From positions 1-39,583 of the forward strand of contig JAITIQ010000156.1 in the NCBI GenBank assembly GCA_031279425.1: DNA of 39,583 nucleotides. Direction: 5' to 3'. How positions within the stretch are numbered: the first letter of the stretch is position 1; the number at the start of each line of letters is the position of its first letter. Origin of the DNA: Accumulibacter sp. (GTDB lineage Bacteria > Pseudomonadota > Gammaproteobacteria > Burkholderiales > Rhodocyclaceae). The position numbers were made by a program, and so were the translations under genes. The notes beneath the pieces are model-generated. The model was not told the DNA's origin and made no database searches. It saw only the letters and a list, made by a program, of their open reading frames with translations. This document shows, piece after piece, positions 27,441-35,844 of the stretch.

Positions 27441-27878
27441 ATGATCATTTTCGATTTGAGTTGCAGGCATGGACACCGTTTCGAGGCTTGGTTCCAGTCT
27501 TCCGAAGCCTTCGAAGCGCAATGCGAGAAAGGCCTGGTCTCCTGTCCCGAATGCGGCTCCACCGAGGTTCGGCGCATCCCGTCGGCCGTTCACCTTGCCA
27601 GGACTTCCGGGGAACCGGCGCAGGCGTCCGCGAACGTGGCCGTGTCCAATCCCAAGGGCGAATTGCTCGACGCTTACCGCAAGCTGGTGGCGGCGCTCAT
27701 GGCCAACAGCGAAGACGTCGGCAGGGAATTTGCCAACGAGGCGCGCAGAATCCACTATCTCGAAGCTCCCGAGCGATCGATTCGCGGACAGGCCAGCAAC
27801 GAGGAATTCGAAGCCTTGCGCGACGAAGGCATCGAGGTGCTCCGGATCGCCGTGATCAACAAAGAAGATCTGAATTAG
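27441..27878 (+). CDS. DUF1178 family zinc-ribbon protein
   Basis: The 145-aa protein starts with MIIFDLSCRHGHRFEAWFQS, and CPECGS follows near residue 35, which together could form a zinc site. This is the DUF1178 signature; the family function is unknown. The C-terminal half (LDAYRKLVAALMANSEDVGR, FANEARRIHY, SIRGQASNEE) is also typical. No Shine-Dalgarno sequence is seen before the ATG; the preceding leader is T-rich. It stands alone, convergent with the TPR gene. Confidence 0.88.
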   Translation: MIIFDLSCRHGHRFEAWFQSSEAFEAQCEKGLVSCPECGSTEVRRIPSAVHLARTSGEPAQASANVAVSNPKGELLDAYRKLVAALMANSEDVGREFANEARRIHYLEAPERSIRGQASNEEFEALRDEGIEVLRIAVINKEDLN

Positions 27879-28117
27879 CCCGAATCAGCCCGAATGACCT
27901 CCTGAAGATCGAAGCCGTCTCTCCCCCATGGGGAAGTCCGTTACGCGCCCATGCGCGCCGCCCCATAACGCGCTGACTGCGTTGCTCCTCCTTTTGCAGG
28001 CAAGGGGGCCTGCCGCGTCGTCGCGCCTTGTCGGCACACTCCGGGACAGCACTCATGGGCACGTCCAGTTGCGGTTTCCAGGTTGAAAGAGCTTGCTTTC
28101 AGGGACGCAATGGAACT

Positions 28118-28672
28118 CTACTGCCGCGCCGGCTGGGCCGACAGATCGACGAGTTCCTGGGCCAGCCTCAGCTTGGCCGGCGCCGTCGTTCCGGATGCGT
28201 CGAGGCGCGCGGCCCGCGCGTAGGACTGGCTGGCCAGCTTGGCGTAAATGTCACCCAGGTTTTCATGAGCCATCGCGTAATCCGGATCGACGCGGATCGC
28301 CATTTCCAGCGCGATCCGCGCCCGATCGTACTGTTTCTGCCCGGCATACAGCGCGGCCAGGTTGTTGTGCGGTTCCGGCAGTTCGGGGAAGTTCTCGGTG
28401 AGTTCCGTGAATACGGCGATCGCCTCCGTCGCGCGGCCCATGCTGGTCAGAATGAGACCCTTGGCAAACGGCCCCTGGGCGTCTTTCGGCTGCGCGGCGA
28501 TGTAGCGGTCGGCCTGTTCCAGCGCCCGGCCCAGGTTTCCCTGTTGCATGAGATCCTGGATGTCCGCGAGCGTCTGCGCATTCGTCGGCAAGGCGACGGA
28601 GACGGCCAGGGCGAACCCCGCCAGCAGGTTCGAGACAGGTATCCGCAAGGATTTCGGGAAGGCCGGAAACAT
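28118..28672 (-). CDS. Periplasmic TPR-repeat protein
   Basis: A 184-aa protein with a signal peptide ([19 protein letters not shown]) and three or four tetratricopeptide repeats ([76 protein letters not shown]). It is probably a periplasmic or envelope scaffold; no partner can be named. The start is the ATG at 28672; the ORF-track start at 28837 lies within the cysS coding region on the other strand. It is divergent from cysS with 100 bp between them. Confidence 0.8.
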   Translation of the reverse strand: MFPAFPKSLRIPVSNLLAGFALAVSVALPTNAQTLADIQDLMQQGNLGRALEQADRYIAAQPKDAQGPFAKGLILTSMGRATEAIAVFTELTENFPELPEPHNNLAALYAGQKQYDRARIALEMAIRVDPDYAMAHENLGDIYAKLASQSYARAARLDASGTTAPAKLRLAQELVDLSAQPARQ

Positions 28673-28677
28673 CGCTG

Positions 28678-28686
28678 TGCTATACT
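28678..28686 (+). promoter_or_regulatory. Extended -10 promoter of cysS
   Basis: TGCTATACT is an extended -10 element (TGn-TATACT) followed by the CCGCGCGC run often seen at start sites. It gives a leader of about 80 nt to the cysS ATG. It lies within 15 bp of the divergent TPR gene start, so the two promoters probably overlap. No good -35 box is visible. Confidence 0.55.
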
Positions 28687-28772
28687 CCGCGCGCTCGTCA
28701 GAGCCGAAGGATTCTAGCAGGAAGCCCGGTAAAGTCCAAAACCATTCGGCGCGCAGCCGCGAGTTCCGGAAA

Positions 28773-30158
28773 ATGTTGAAAATCTTCAATTCCTTGACGC
28801 GAGGAAAACAGGACTTTGTTCCCATCGAATCCGGCAAGGCGCGTATGTACGTGTGCGGGATGACGGTGTACGACTACTGCCATCTGGGCCATGCCCGCGT
28901 ACTGGTCGTCTTCGACGTGGTGCGGCGCTGGCTGCGCGCGAGCGGTTTTGCCGTCACCTACGCGCGCAACGTCACCGACGTCGATGACAAAATCATCAAG
29001 CGCGCCCAGGAAAACAAGGAGACGATCTACGAGTTGACCCGGCGTTTCATCGATTTCATGAACGAGGATGCGGCGGCGCTGGGCGTTGAAAAGCCCGATT
29101 TCGAGCCGCGCGCGACCGAATACGTGCCGCAGATGCTCCAGTTGATCGGCCGGTTGGAGAAGAATGGACTCGCCTACCGGGCCGGGAACGGGGACGTGAA
29201 TTTCTCCGTGCGCAAGTTTCCCGGCTACGGCAGGCTTTCCGGCAAATCGCTCGACGACCTGCGCGCCGGCGAACGGGTCGACGTCGACCTGACCAAGCAG
29301 GACCCGCTGGATTTCGTCCTGTGGAAACACGCGAGAGAAGGCGAGCCATTCTGGGATTCACCATGGGGGCCCGGCCGTCCGGGCTGGCACATCGAATGCT
29401 CGGCGATGAGTTCGGATCTGCTCGGCGAACACTTCGACATCCACGGCGGCGGACAGGATCTCCAGTTTCCGCACCACGAGAACGAAATCGCGCAATCCGA
29501 GGGCGCGCACCGCGGCCGTTTCGTCAATTACTGGATGCACAACGGCTTCGTTCGCGTCGATGACGAAAAGATGTCGAAATCGCTGGGCAATTTCTTCACC
29601 ATCCGCGAAGTGCTCAAGAAGTACGACGCGGAGGTCGTGCGCTTCTTCATCCTGCGCGCGCATTACCGCAGCCCGCTCAACTATTCGGACCAGCACCTCG
29701 ACGACGCGCGCGGCGCCTTGATCCGCTTATATACCGCGCTGAAGACGGTCGAGCCGGCGGAGCTTCCAGTCGATTGGAATGAAGCGCACGCGATGCGCTT
29801 TCGCGAGGCGATGGACGACGATTTCAACACGCCGGAAGCCTGCGCGGTGCTCTTCGATCTGGCGAGCGAAGTCAACCGCACGAAATCCCCGGCGCTGGCC
29901 GGACAACTGCGCGCGTTGGCCGGCGTGCTCGGGCTGCTCGGGCGAAGCGCGCGGGAGTTTCTGCAGGCGGGTCCCGCGGGAAGCGGAAAGGAAGATTCGG
30001 AATATCCAGCGGAGAAGATCGACAAGCTGATCGCGGCGCGCCTGGCCGCCAAGAAGGCGAGGAATTTCGCCGAGGCGGACCGCATCCGCGGCGAACTGGC
30101 GGCCGCCGGCATCGTGCTGGAGGACGGGCCGCAAGGGACGACTTGGCGGCGCGCGTGA
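28773..30158 (+). CDS. cysS: Cysteinyl-tRNA synthetase
   Basis: The 461-aa class I aminoacyl-tRNA synthetase attaches Cys to its tRNA. HLGH (residues 37-40) is the HIGH motif and KMSKSLG, near residue 266, the KMSKS loop. The catalytic zinc is held by Cys28 (YVCGMTVYD), the Cys of HIECSAM, and the His/Glu of [10 protein letters not shown]. The C-terminal tRNA-binding part ends with [20 protein letters not shown] and DGPQGTTW. Length equals that of the E. coli enzyme. The start is the ATG at 28773; the longer ORF reads antisense to the TPR gene. Confidence 0.97.
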   Translation: MLKIFNSLTRGKQDFVPIESGKARMYVCGMTVYDYCHLGHARVLVVFDVVRRWLRASGFAVTYARNVTDVDDKIIKRAQENKETIYELTRRFIDFMNEDAAALGVEKPDFEPRATEYVPQMLQLIGRLEKNGLAYRAGNGDVNFSVRKFPGYGRLSGKSLDDLRAGERVDVDLTKQDPLDFVLWKHAREGEPFWDSPWGPGRPGWHIECSAMSSDLLGEHFDIHGGGQDLQFPHHENEIAQSEGAHRGRFVNYWMHNGFVRVDDEKMSKSLGNFFTIREVLKKYDAEVVRFFILRAHYRSPLNYSDQHLDDARGALIRLYTALKTVEPAELPVDWNEAHAMRFREAMDDDFNTPEACAVLFDLASEVNRTKSPALAGQLRALAGVLGLLGRSAREFLQAGPAGSGKEDSEYPAEKIDKLIAARLAAKKARNFAEADRIRGELAAAGIVLEDGPQGTTWRRA

Positions 30159-30271
30159 GGCGCCCGTCCCGGCTTTCAAATGCCCGTCCCTTTGATTGCT
30201 CCCCGACTCATTCAGCGTTTCCCCGACAAGACCTGTTCCGGTGAAGGCGCATTCATTCGGCTCGGGTTTCA

Positions 30272-33148
30272 TCAAGGCAGCAGCGCCTTCAGCCAGAGGT
30301 CGAGATACCTTTCCAGCCGATAGTTCTCTTCCACCCAGGCGCGCAGCGCATCGCCTTCACGAGCGAGCGCGTCGGGGCAGGCGGCGCGTTCGCGGATGGC
30401 TTCGATCCACCGCGCGGTGTCGTTGGGGAGCCGCGTGACCGGTGGGTCGTCGGTACGGTAGGGCAGGATGTCGGTGCAGATCACCGGCCAGCCGAGCGCG
30501 CCGTATTCGAGCAGGCGCAGATTGCTCTTGGCTTCGTTGAACGGATGTTGTTCGAGCGGGGCGATCGCGAGATCGAGGTCGAGCGAGGCGAGCTTGGCCG
30601 GGTAGGCGGCATGGTCATGCACGTAATCGTGAAACTCGACGGCACGGGAATCGAGCCCTTCCGGCATCATGCCGAGGAAGACCCAGTCGACTTCGCGCCG
30701 CGTCGCCTCGACGATCTCCCGCACGAAGCGCAGATCGCCGGCGTGCTGCTGCGCGCCCGCCCAGCCGACGCGCAGGCGGGGAGCGCGCCGGCGCCGGCTC
30801 TGGAGTTCTCCCCATACCGCCCAGTCGAGCGCGTTCGGTATCAGGCGGATGTCGTCGATCCTGTGCCGACAGGCTTCGGCCAGCGGTTCGGTGCTGACGA
30901 TCAGGCGATGGCTGGCCGCCAGGCCGATCTGCAAGCGTTCCGCCATGACCTCCGCGGGGAGGGCGCGATGGAACGGGTTGTCCGGCGGAAGCTGGTGGAT
31001 CAGGTCGTCCATTGAATAGATACGCAAAATTTCCGGGTTGGCGCGCTGGTAGCGCAGCAGCGCCAGGCAGCGCGTATTGTCGACCGGCAGGTGCATGAGC
31101 AGCGTGTCGGGCGCCATGCGCGCAAGTTCGACGGGCATCGGCGCGCGTTCGAAGCCGGGGCGCGGCCGGCAGATCGCGACATGGTGAAGCTTCCCGGCCG
31201 CGTGCAGGGCGCGCAGGGGAGCGAGAAAGCGGTACTCGGCGACACTGGCGCTGATGCTTGGCATGACCGCGACGCGCGGCCGGTCGTGGAATTCGCGCTG
31301 CCAGGGGACGGCGAGTTCGTCCTCGATCGCCGGCGTGGTCTCGGCCAGCGAGAGGTTCCGGTTCCATGCCGGATCGTCGGCCAGGGTTTCGGCCCAGCGC
31401 TGATAGAAGGCGTTGACTTCATTCTGGAAAACGGCGGCCCGGGCGGGATCCACGGAGCCCGCGAGCTGCGTCGCCGAGCCGTGGTGCAGCAGCGTGGCAA
31501 ACGGCGTCCACACGACGCGGTAGCCCCGCCGCCGCGCCTTCAGGCACAGGTCGACGTCGTTGAAACTGATCCGCAAGGCTTCTTCGTCGAGCCCGCCGAT
31601 CTCGTCGAACAGGGATTTGCGGATCAGCAGGCAGGCGCCGGTGACGGCGGAATATTCCTGATCGGTCAGGGCGCGGTTGAGATAGCCGGGCTCATCGTGG
31701 GCCAGCGCGTTGATGAACACGTGGCCGGCCGTGCCGGTCAAGCCGAGCACGACGCCGGCATGTTGCACCCTGAGCGAAGCGGGGAACAGCAGGCGCGCGC
31801 CGACGACCCCCACGTCCGGACGCTGCGCGTGCGCCATCATGGCCTCGAGCCAATCGTCGTGGATGCACTCGGTATCGTTGTTGAGCAGCAGCAGGTACTC
31901 GCCGCGCGCTTCCCGCGCCGCCAGGTTGTTCATCGCCGAGTAATTGAACGGCGCGTCGAAACGCAGCAGGCGGACGCGTCCGGCATGTCGAGCGAGCAGC
32001 GCGTCGTACCAGGCGAGGACAGCCGCATCGTCGCTGCCGTTGTCGACCAGCAGCAGTTCCCAGTCGGGATAACTGGTCAGCCCGAGCAGCGATTCGACGC
32101 ACGGCCGCAGCAGATCGAGCCGGTTCTTCGTCGGGATGATGATCGATACGCGGGGCGTCCCGGAATGCCGGTACACGACGCGGCGGGTGGCGCCTTCCAC
32201 GAGCCCCTGGAAAACCTCCCCGACGATGCCTCGCCGGACGAGATGTTCGCGCAGCGCCTCGGCCGCGCCGCCTTCAGCGGCGCGCGCGCCGACTGCCGCG
32301 GGAGTATGCAGCAGGATGTCCGGAATATGACCGATGGCCGAATCGCCGACGGCGTCATGGATTCTGAGCGCGTTGTCGAAGTCTGCGGCGTCCGGGATTT
32401 TCGAGTACCCGCCCGCCGCGAGCAGCGTATTCCGCTCGACGAACAGGCTGCCGATGTAATCCGCCGAGCGCAACAGTTCGAGATTGAAGTCGGGCTTGAA
32501 CCGGGGAGATCGCCGCTCGCCGTTTTCCTCGACCGTATCCTCGTCCGCATAAATCGCGCGCCATTCCGGATGAATCGCGAGATGATCGGACAGCGACAGC
32601 AGGAGTTGCGGCGCGAAGCGCGTTCCGCACTCGAAGAAACCGACCCAGTGCGCCGGGGTCTGCAGCAGATGTTCGTTGATGAACTCTTCCGGCGCGGCGC
32701 GCCCGGGAATCCGCAGCCAGCGCACGGGGCCGTCTTCCCTGGTGAATTCGTCTTCCGGGGAAGGCGTTCGGGCAAAGATCGAGAGACGCCAGCCGTCGTA
32801 ATACTGTCGGGATATCGAGTCGATGCTGTCGGCAAGCAGCGATTCCGCTCCCGGCTGCAATACGAAGCAGAACTCGAACAGCAGGCGCTTCTTCCAGAGG
32901 GCGCTTGCGCGTTCCCGGAATAGCTGGGCGTCCAGTTCGTCGAGCGCCCTGGCATGCTGCCAACGGAGGTAACGATACCCATCTTCGGCGGCTTGGGCAG
33001 AATCGTCGAGTTCGACGCCGAAACTTTGCCGGGACGCATCGGTCTCGGCGACGATTTGTTCGTCGCCCTGGCGGCCGGCAGCCAGCAGATAATTCAAACG
33101 TTCAATGTGGAATACGTCGAAAACTCCCGGTACGAGCGCCTTGCTCAT
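30272..33148 (-). CDS. Large multi-domain glycosyltransferase with cytidylyltransferase-like N-terminus
   Basis: The 958-aa protein seems to have four parts. Residues 1-40 (VPGVFDVFHIERLNYLLAAG) resemble the first strand and HxGH loop of cytidylyltransferases, but the motif reads HIER. Residues about 85-300 look like a divergent GT2 domain (DEDTVEENGERRSPRFKPDF). Residues about 330-560 are a standard GT2 domain (PRVSIIIPTKNRLDLLRPC, LLLVDNGS, LLLLNNDTECIHDDWLEAM). The C-terminal 300 residues resemble a GT4/GT-B enzyme (RLRVGWAGAQQHAGDLRF, KSNLRLLEYGALGWPVI). No membrane segments are seen. It probably makes cell-surface polysaccharide, although no polysaccharide cluster is near. The start is the ATG at 33148 after GGGAGAAG. 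Confidence 0.85.
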   Translation of the reverse strand: MSKALVPGVFDVFHIERLNYLLAAGRQGDEQIVAETDASRQSFGVELDDSAQAAEDGYRYLRWQHARALDELDAQLFRERASALWKKRLLFEFCFVLQPGAESLLADSIDSISRQYYDGWRLSIFARTPSPEDEFTREDGPVRWLRIPGRAAPEEFINEHLLQTPAHWVGFFECGTRFAPQLLLSLSDHLAIHPEWRAIYADEDTVEENGERRSPRFKPDFNLELLRSADYIGSLFVERNTLLAAGGYSKIPDAADFDNALRIHDAVGDSAIGHIPDILLHTPAAVGARAAEGGAAEALREHLVRRGIVGEVFQGLVEGATRRVVYRHSGTPRVSIIIPTKNRLDLLRPCVESLLGLTSYPDWELLLVDNGSDDAAVLAWYDALLARHAGRVRLLRFDAPFNYSAMNNLAAREARGEYLLLLNNDTECIHDDWLEAMMAHAQRPDVGVVGARLLFPASLRVQHAGVVLGLTGTAGHVFINALAHDEPGYLNRALTDQEYSAVTGACLLIRKSLFDEIGGLDEEALRISFNDVDLCLKARRRGYRVVWTPFATLLHHGSATQLAGSVDPARAAVFQNEVNAFYQRWAETLADDPAWNRNLSLAETTPAIEDELAVPWQREFHDRPRVAVMPSISASVAEYRFLAPLRALHAAGKLHHVAICRPRPGFERAPMPVELARMAPDTLLMHLPVDNTRCLALLRYQRANPEILRIYSMDDLIHQLPPDNPFHRALPAEVMAERLQIGLAASHRLIVSTEPLAEACRHRIDDIRLIPNALDWAVWGELQSRRRRAPRLRVGWAGAQQHAGDLRFVREIVEATRREVDWVFLGMMPEGLDSRAVEFHDYVHDHAAYPAKLASLDLDLAIAPLEQHPFNEAKSNLRLLEYGALGWPVICTDILPYRTDDPPVTRLPNDTARWIEAIRERAACPDALAREGDALRAWVEENYRLERYLDLWLKALLP

Positions 33149-33204
33149 GTCTTCTCCCGTTGCAACATTTGGACAGTGTGATGAAACGAAACGAACGCGA
33201 TGGA

Positions 33205-33220
33205 GCGCGGGCGTCCCGCC
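33205..33220. repeat. Palindromic repeat GCGCGGGCGTCCCGCC (copy 2)
   Basis: This hairpin-forming sequence (GCGGG / CCCGC) is 15/16 identical to 27254-27269. It lies in the 261-bp spacer upstream of the glycosyltransferase gene. Confidence 0.5.
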
Positions 33221-33355
33221 GGCAAAAGAGACGGAACGAAGCCGGCAAGATGTCGGCGTTCCCGGTTCTTTCACGTGAATCCATACGATCCATCATCAGG
33301 TAAGTGTTGTTTCTCCACACCGCCTGATAGAGCACCTTCACCGCAAAAAAGCATC

Positions 33356-33385
33356 CGTCACTCCCACGCGCAGACGGGAATGACG
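33356..33385. repeat. Palindrome CGTCACTCCC ... GGGAATGACG
   Basis: Arms of 10 bp with one mismatch enclose a 10-base loop in the spacer between the glycosyltransferase and yihY-like genes. The right arm CGGGAATGACG is also found at 27378-27388. Sequences of this sort are common intergenic palindromes in proteobacteria. It lacks a U-tract. Confidence 0.5.
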
Positions 33386-33409
33386 GCAATGATTGCCTTC
33401 CGCCATGAA

Positions 33410-34297
33410 TCATCTGCTTTTCCCTCTGAACTCCGAATTACTCCCCCGGCGCTGTCGGGAGAATTCGGACAGGGTGACGACGACCAGCGCCCCGAGCAGA
33501 ATCATGGCCCATGACAGATACAGCCACAACAGGAAAATCGGTACCGTGGCGAACGCTCCGTAGACCAGGGTGATGGTCGGGAAATACGACAGATACAGCT
33601 CGAAACCCTTCTGCATCAGCAAAAAACCGAGGGCCGCGAAAAATCCTCCGGCCAGCGCGTCGGACGGTCTCACCCGCGCGTTCGGAACGGCGTAGTAGAG
33701 GCCGGCGAAGAAGACGGCGGCGACGAACACGCCGGTGGCCTTGGACAGCAAGGCATACAGCCAGACCGGCGCGACGAACCAGCCGGACGACAGGGAGACG
33801 GTGAATGAAATGGCGGCCACGACGTAGGCTACGGCCAGCGGCCACAGCAGAATCAGCACCGCGTACAGGCCGATGCGCCGCCACCACGGCCGGCCCGCCG
33901 CGGCCTTCCAGACCGTGTCGAACGCGCGCTCGACGGTGTGCAGCATGGCCAGCGCGGTAAACGCCAGCGCCAGCAGACCGACGACGGTGACCCTCAGCGC
34001 CTTCTGCGAGAACTCGAACACGTAGGCGATGATCAGGCCGGCGCTGTGCTCGGGAAGCAGGTTGCGGATCACCTGATCCAGATAGTCGACCATGCGCAGG
34101 AACGACGGCGCCGCGGACATGGCGCCCAGCACCACGGCGAACAGCGGAACGATCGACAACAGGGTGGTGAAAGCGAGGCTCGCGGCGACTTGGGCGAAAT
34201 TCTCCCGGGCGAAGCGGCGAACGATGCGGATGAAAAAGCGTGAAAGGTGAACCGGAAAGCGCGAGAAACCCTTGGATTTCCGGCGAACGGTTCTCAC
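33410..34297 (-). CDS. YihY/BrkB family inner-membrane protein
   Basis: A 295-aa protein with about six hydrophobic segments (for example ALRVTVVGLLALAFTALAML, AVLILLWPLAVAYVVAA, VPIFLLWLYLSWAMILLGAL). The N-terminal FARENFAQVAASLAFTTLLS and SIVPLF are the hallmark of the YihY/BrkB (UPF0761) family, whose function is not established. It is often misnamed ribonuclease BN. The start is GTG at 34297 with GGTGA upstream, 13 bp after the psd stop, so it is probably the last gene of the minus-strand cluster. Confidence 0.9.
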   Translation of the reverse strand: MRTVRRKSKGFSRFPVHLSRFFIRIVRRFARENFAQVAASLAFTTLLSIVPLFAVVLGAMSAAPSFLRMVDYLDQVIRNLLPEHSAGLIIAYVFEFSQKALRVTVVGLLALAFTALAMLHTVERAFDTVWKAAAGRPWWRRIGLYAVLILLWPLAVAYVVAAISFTVSLSSGWFVAPVWLYALLSKATGVFVAAVFFAGLYYAVPNARVRPSDALAGGFFAALGFLLMQKGFELYLSYFPTITLVYGAFATVPIFLLWLYLSWAMILLGALVVVTLSEFSRQRRGSNSEFRGKSR

Positions 34298-34310
34298 GTT
34301 TCACCGCCGG

Positions 34311-34946
34311 TTACCGCAGTTCGGCCAGCACGCTGGAAGAAGCAAGGACGCGCTCGCCGATGACCGCTTTCATCTGGGCATCGAGCGGCAGATAGAGGTC
34401 GAGCCGCGAGCCGAAACGGATGAAACCGTAACGCTGGCCCGCTGTCAGGGAAGTCCCCGCTTCGGCGTAATTCAGTATCCGCCGCGCGATCAGTCCGGCG
34501 ACCTGGACGCAGGTCAGGTCCTGGCCGTCGGGCGTGGCAAGATGCAGCGCGCAGCGTTCGTTTTCCAGTGACGCCTTGTCCAGGGAGGCATTGAGGAAGG
34601 CGCCGGGGCGGTACCACTTCTGCCGGACCGTGCCTCCGACCGGCGAACGGTTCGAATGCACGCTGAACACGTTCATGAACACGCTGATCTTCAAGGCCCG
34701 GCGGTTGAGCCACGGATCGTGCGCTTCCTCGACCGTCACGACGCGACCGTCGGCCGGGGCCAGCACGCTCTTCGGGCCGCCCGCGACGACGCGGGCCGGG
34801 TCGCGGAAGAATTGCAGGCAGAAGACGAAAAGCAGCCAGAAAGGCAGCGACCAGAGTCCCGCGACGGAGGAACACAGGGCCAGGATCAGCGAACCGGCGA
34901 CGAACGGCCAGCCCTCCCTGGCAATCAGGGGATGAGGATAGTTCAT
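34311..34946 (-). CDS. psd: Phosphatidylserine decarboxylase, short (proenzyme) form
   Basis: The 211-aa inner-membrane enzyme converts phosphatidylserine to phosphatidylethanolamine. Near the N-terminus are one or two hydrophobic stretches ([20 protein letters not shown]), then [38 protein letters not shown] and [20 protein letters not shown] contains the Gly-Ser bond (Ser180) that is cut to make the pyruvoyl group, as in the short archaeal-type enzymes. The start is the ATG at 34946; the longer ORF overlaps the upstream gene. pssA, often its neighbour, is absent here. Confidence 0.93.
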   Translation of the reverse strand: MNYPHPLIAREGWPFVAGSLILALCSSVAGLWSLPFWLLFVFCLQFFRDPARVVAGGPKSVLAPADGRVVTVEEAHDPWLNRRALKISVFMNVFSVHSNRSPVGGTVRQKWYRPGAFLNASLDKASLENERCALHLATPDGQDLTCVQVAGLIARRILNYAEAGTSLTAGQRYGFIRFGSRLDLYLPLDAQMKAVIGERVLASSSVLAELR

Positions 34947-34959
34947 GGGAGGCGAAGGA

Positions 34960-35310
34960 TCACAGCTTTTTGATGGCATCGACTTCGATTTCCACCGGGA
35001 AACCGGGGAAATCCCGGTCGATTTCACCGCGAATTTCCACGGCATCGTCCGGGCCGACGGTCACGCCGCGCCACACGTCATCGTCTATTTCCACGACGAT
35101 TTCGCTGCCCGCGTCGTGGAACAGATATTTCTCGTCGCCCAGGGCGCGCACGATTCTGCCCTGAACCCGCACAGGGGCTTCGTCACGCAAGCTTCGGGCA
35201 GCCGCGACGGTCACCATGCCCGCTTCGTCGACAAAACCGCCCTGGGCATGAACCGGCGAGACGGCCAGGAGAGCAAACGCGGCCACGATGGAAAACAGAC
35301 CGGATTTCAT
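34960..35310 (-). CDS. YgiW/YdeI-type BOF (OB-fold) periplasmic protein
   Basis: A 116-aa protein with a signal peptide ([19 protein letters not shown]) and one bacterial OB-fold domain ([52 protein letters not shown]). The family is linked to stress tolerance in enterobacteria and lacks nucleic-acid-binding residues. It is in the minus-strand cluster between ilvH and psd, the place where ilvC is usual in related species. RBS AAAGGAG precedes the ATG. Confidence 0.88.
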   Translation of the reverse strand: MKSGLFSIVAAFALLAVSPVHAQGGFVDEAGMVTVAAARSLRDEAPVRVQGRIVRALGDEKYLFHDAGSEIVVEIDDDVWRGVTVGPDDAVEIRGEIDRDFPGFPVEIEVDAIKKL

Positions 35311-35341
35311 CGGCTCACTCCTTTCACGTAAAAACGCAACA

Positions 35342-35833
35342 TCAGACTTTCAATACCCGGTCGCCGCGCCCGATGCCGGAGACGCCGGTACGCACGGTTT
35401 CCAGGATGAGATCCCCGTCGATGGCCTGGATGAACGAATCGAGCTTCGATCCGTTGCCGGTCAGTTCGATCACGTAGGTGGTGTCGGTCACGTCGATGAT
35501 GCGCCCCCGGTAGATGTCCGCCATGCGCTTCATTTCCTCGCGATCCTTGCCGGAGGCGCGCACCTTGATCAGCATCAGCTCGCGCTCGATGTGCGCCGCC
35601 TCGGAAAGATCGACGACCTTGACGACGTCGATCAGTTTGTTCAGTTGCTTGGTGATCTGCTCGATGATCTCGTCGCTGCCGGAAGTCACGATGGTCAGGC
35701 GGGACAGGGAATGGTCCTCGGTGGGAGCGACGGTCAATGACTCGATGTTGTAGCCGCGCGCGGAAAAGAGCCCGGCCACGCGCGAGAGCGCCCCCGCCTC
35801 GTTCTCGAGCAGGATGGAAATGATGTGTCGCAT
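35342..35833 (-). CDS. ilvH: Acetolactate synthase regulatory (small) subunit
   Basis: The 163-aa protein has an N-terminal ACT domain (HIISILLENEAGALSRVAGL, FSARGYNIESLTVAPTED, LSRLTIVT) and a C-terminal domain (IERELMLIKVRASGKDREEM). It binds valine and controls the catalytic subunit. It starts 11 bp after ilvI with RBS GAGGAAC. The long ORF up to 37516 in the track is a read-through in the shadow of ilvI. Confidence 0.96.
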   Translation of the reverse strand: MRHIISILLENEAGALSRVAGLFSARGYNIESLTVAPTEDHSLSRLTIVTSGSDEIIEQITKQLNKLIDVVKVVDLSEAAHIERELMLIKVRASGKDREEMKRMADIYRGRIIDVTDTTYVIELTGNGSKLDSFIQAIDGDLILETVRTGVSGIGRGDRVLKV

Positions 35834-35844
35834 GTTCTCGTTCC

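Noticed and set aside
27879-28117. Spacer between the DUF1178 and TPR genes, checked for a terminator or small RNA
   Set aside because: Only a weak TGAAAG/CTTTCA pairing near 28084-28099 is seen, without a U-tract; not enough to call.
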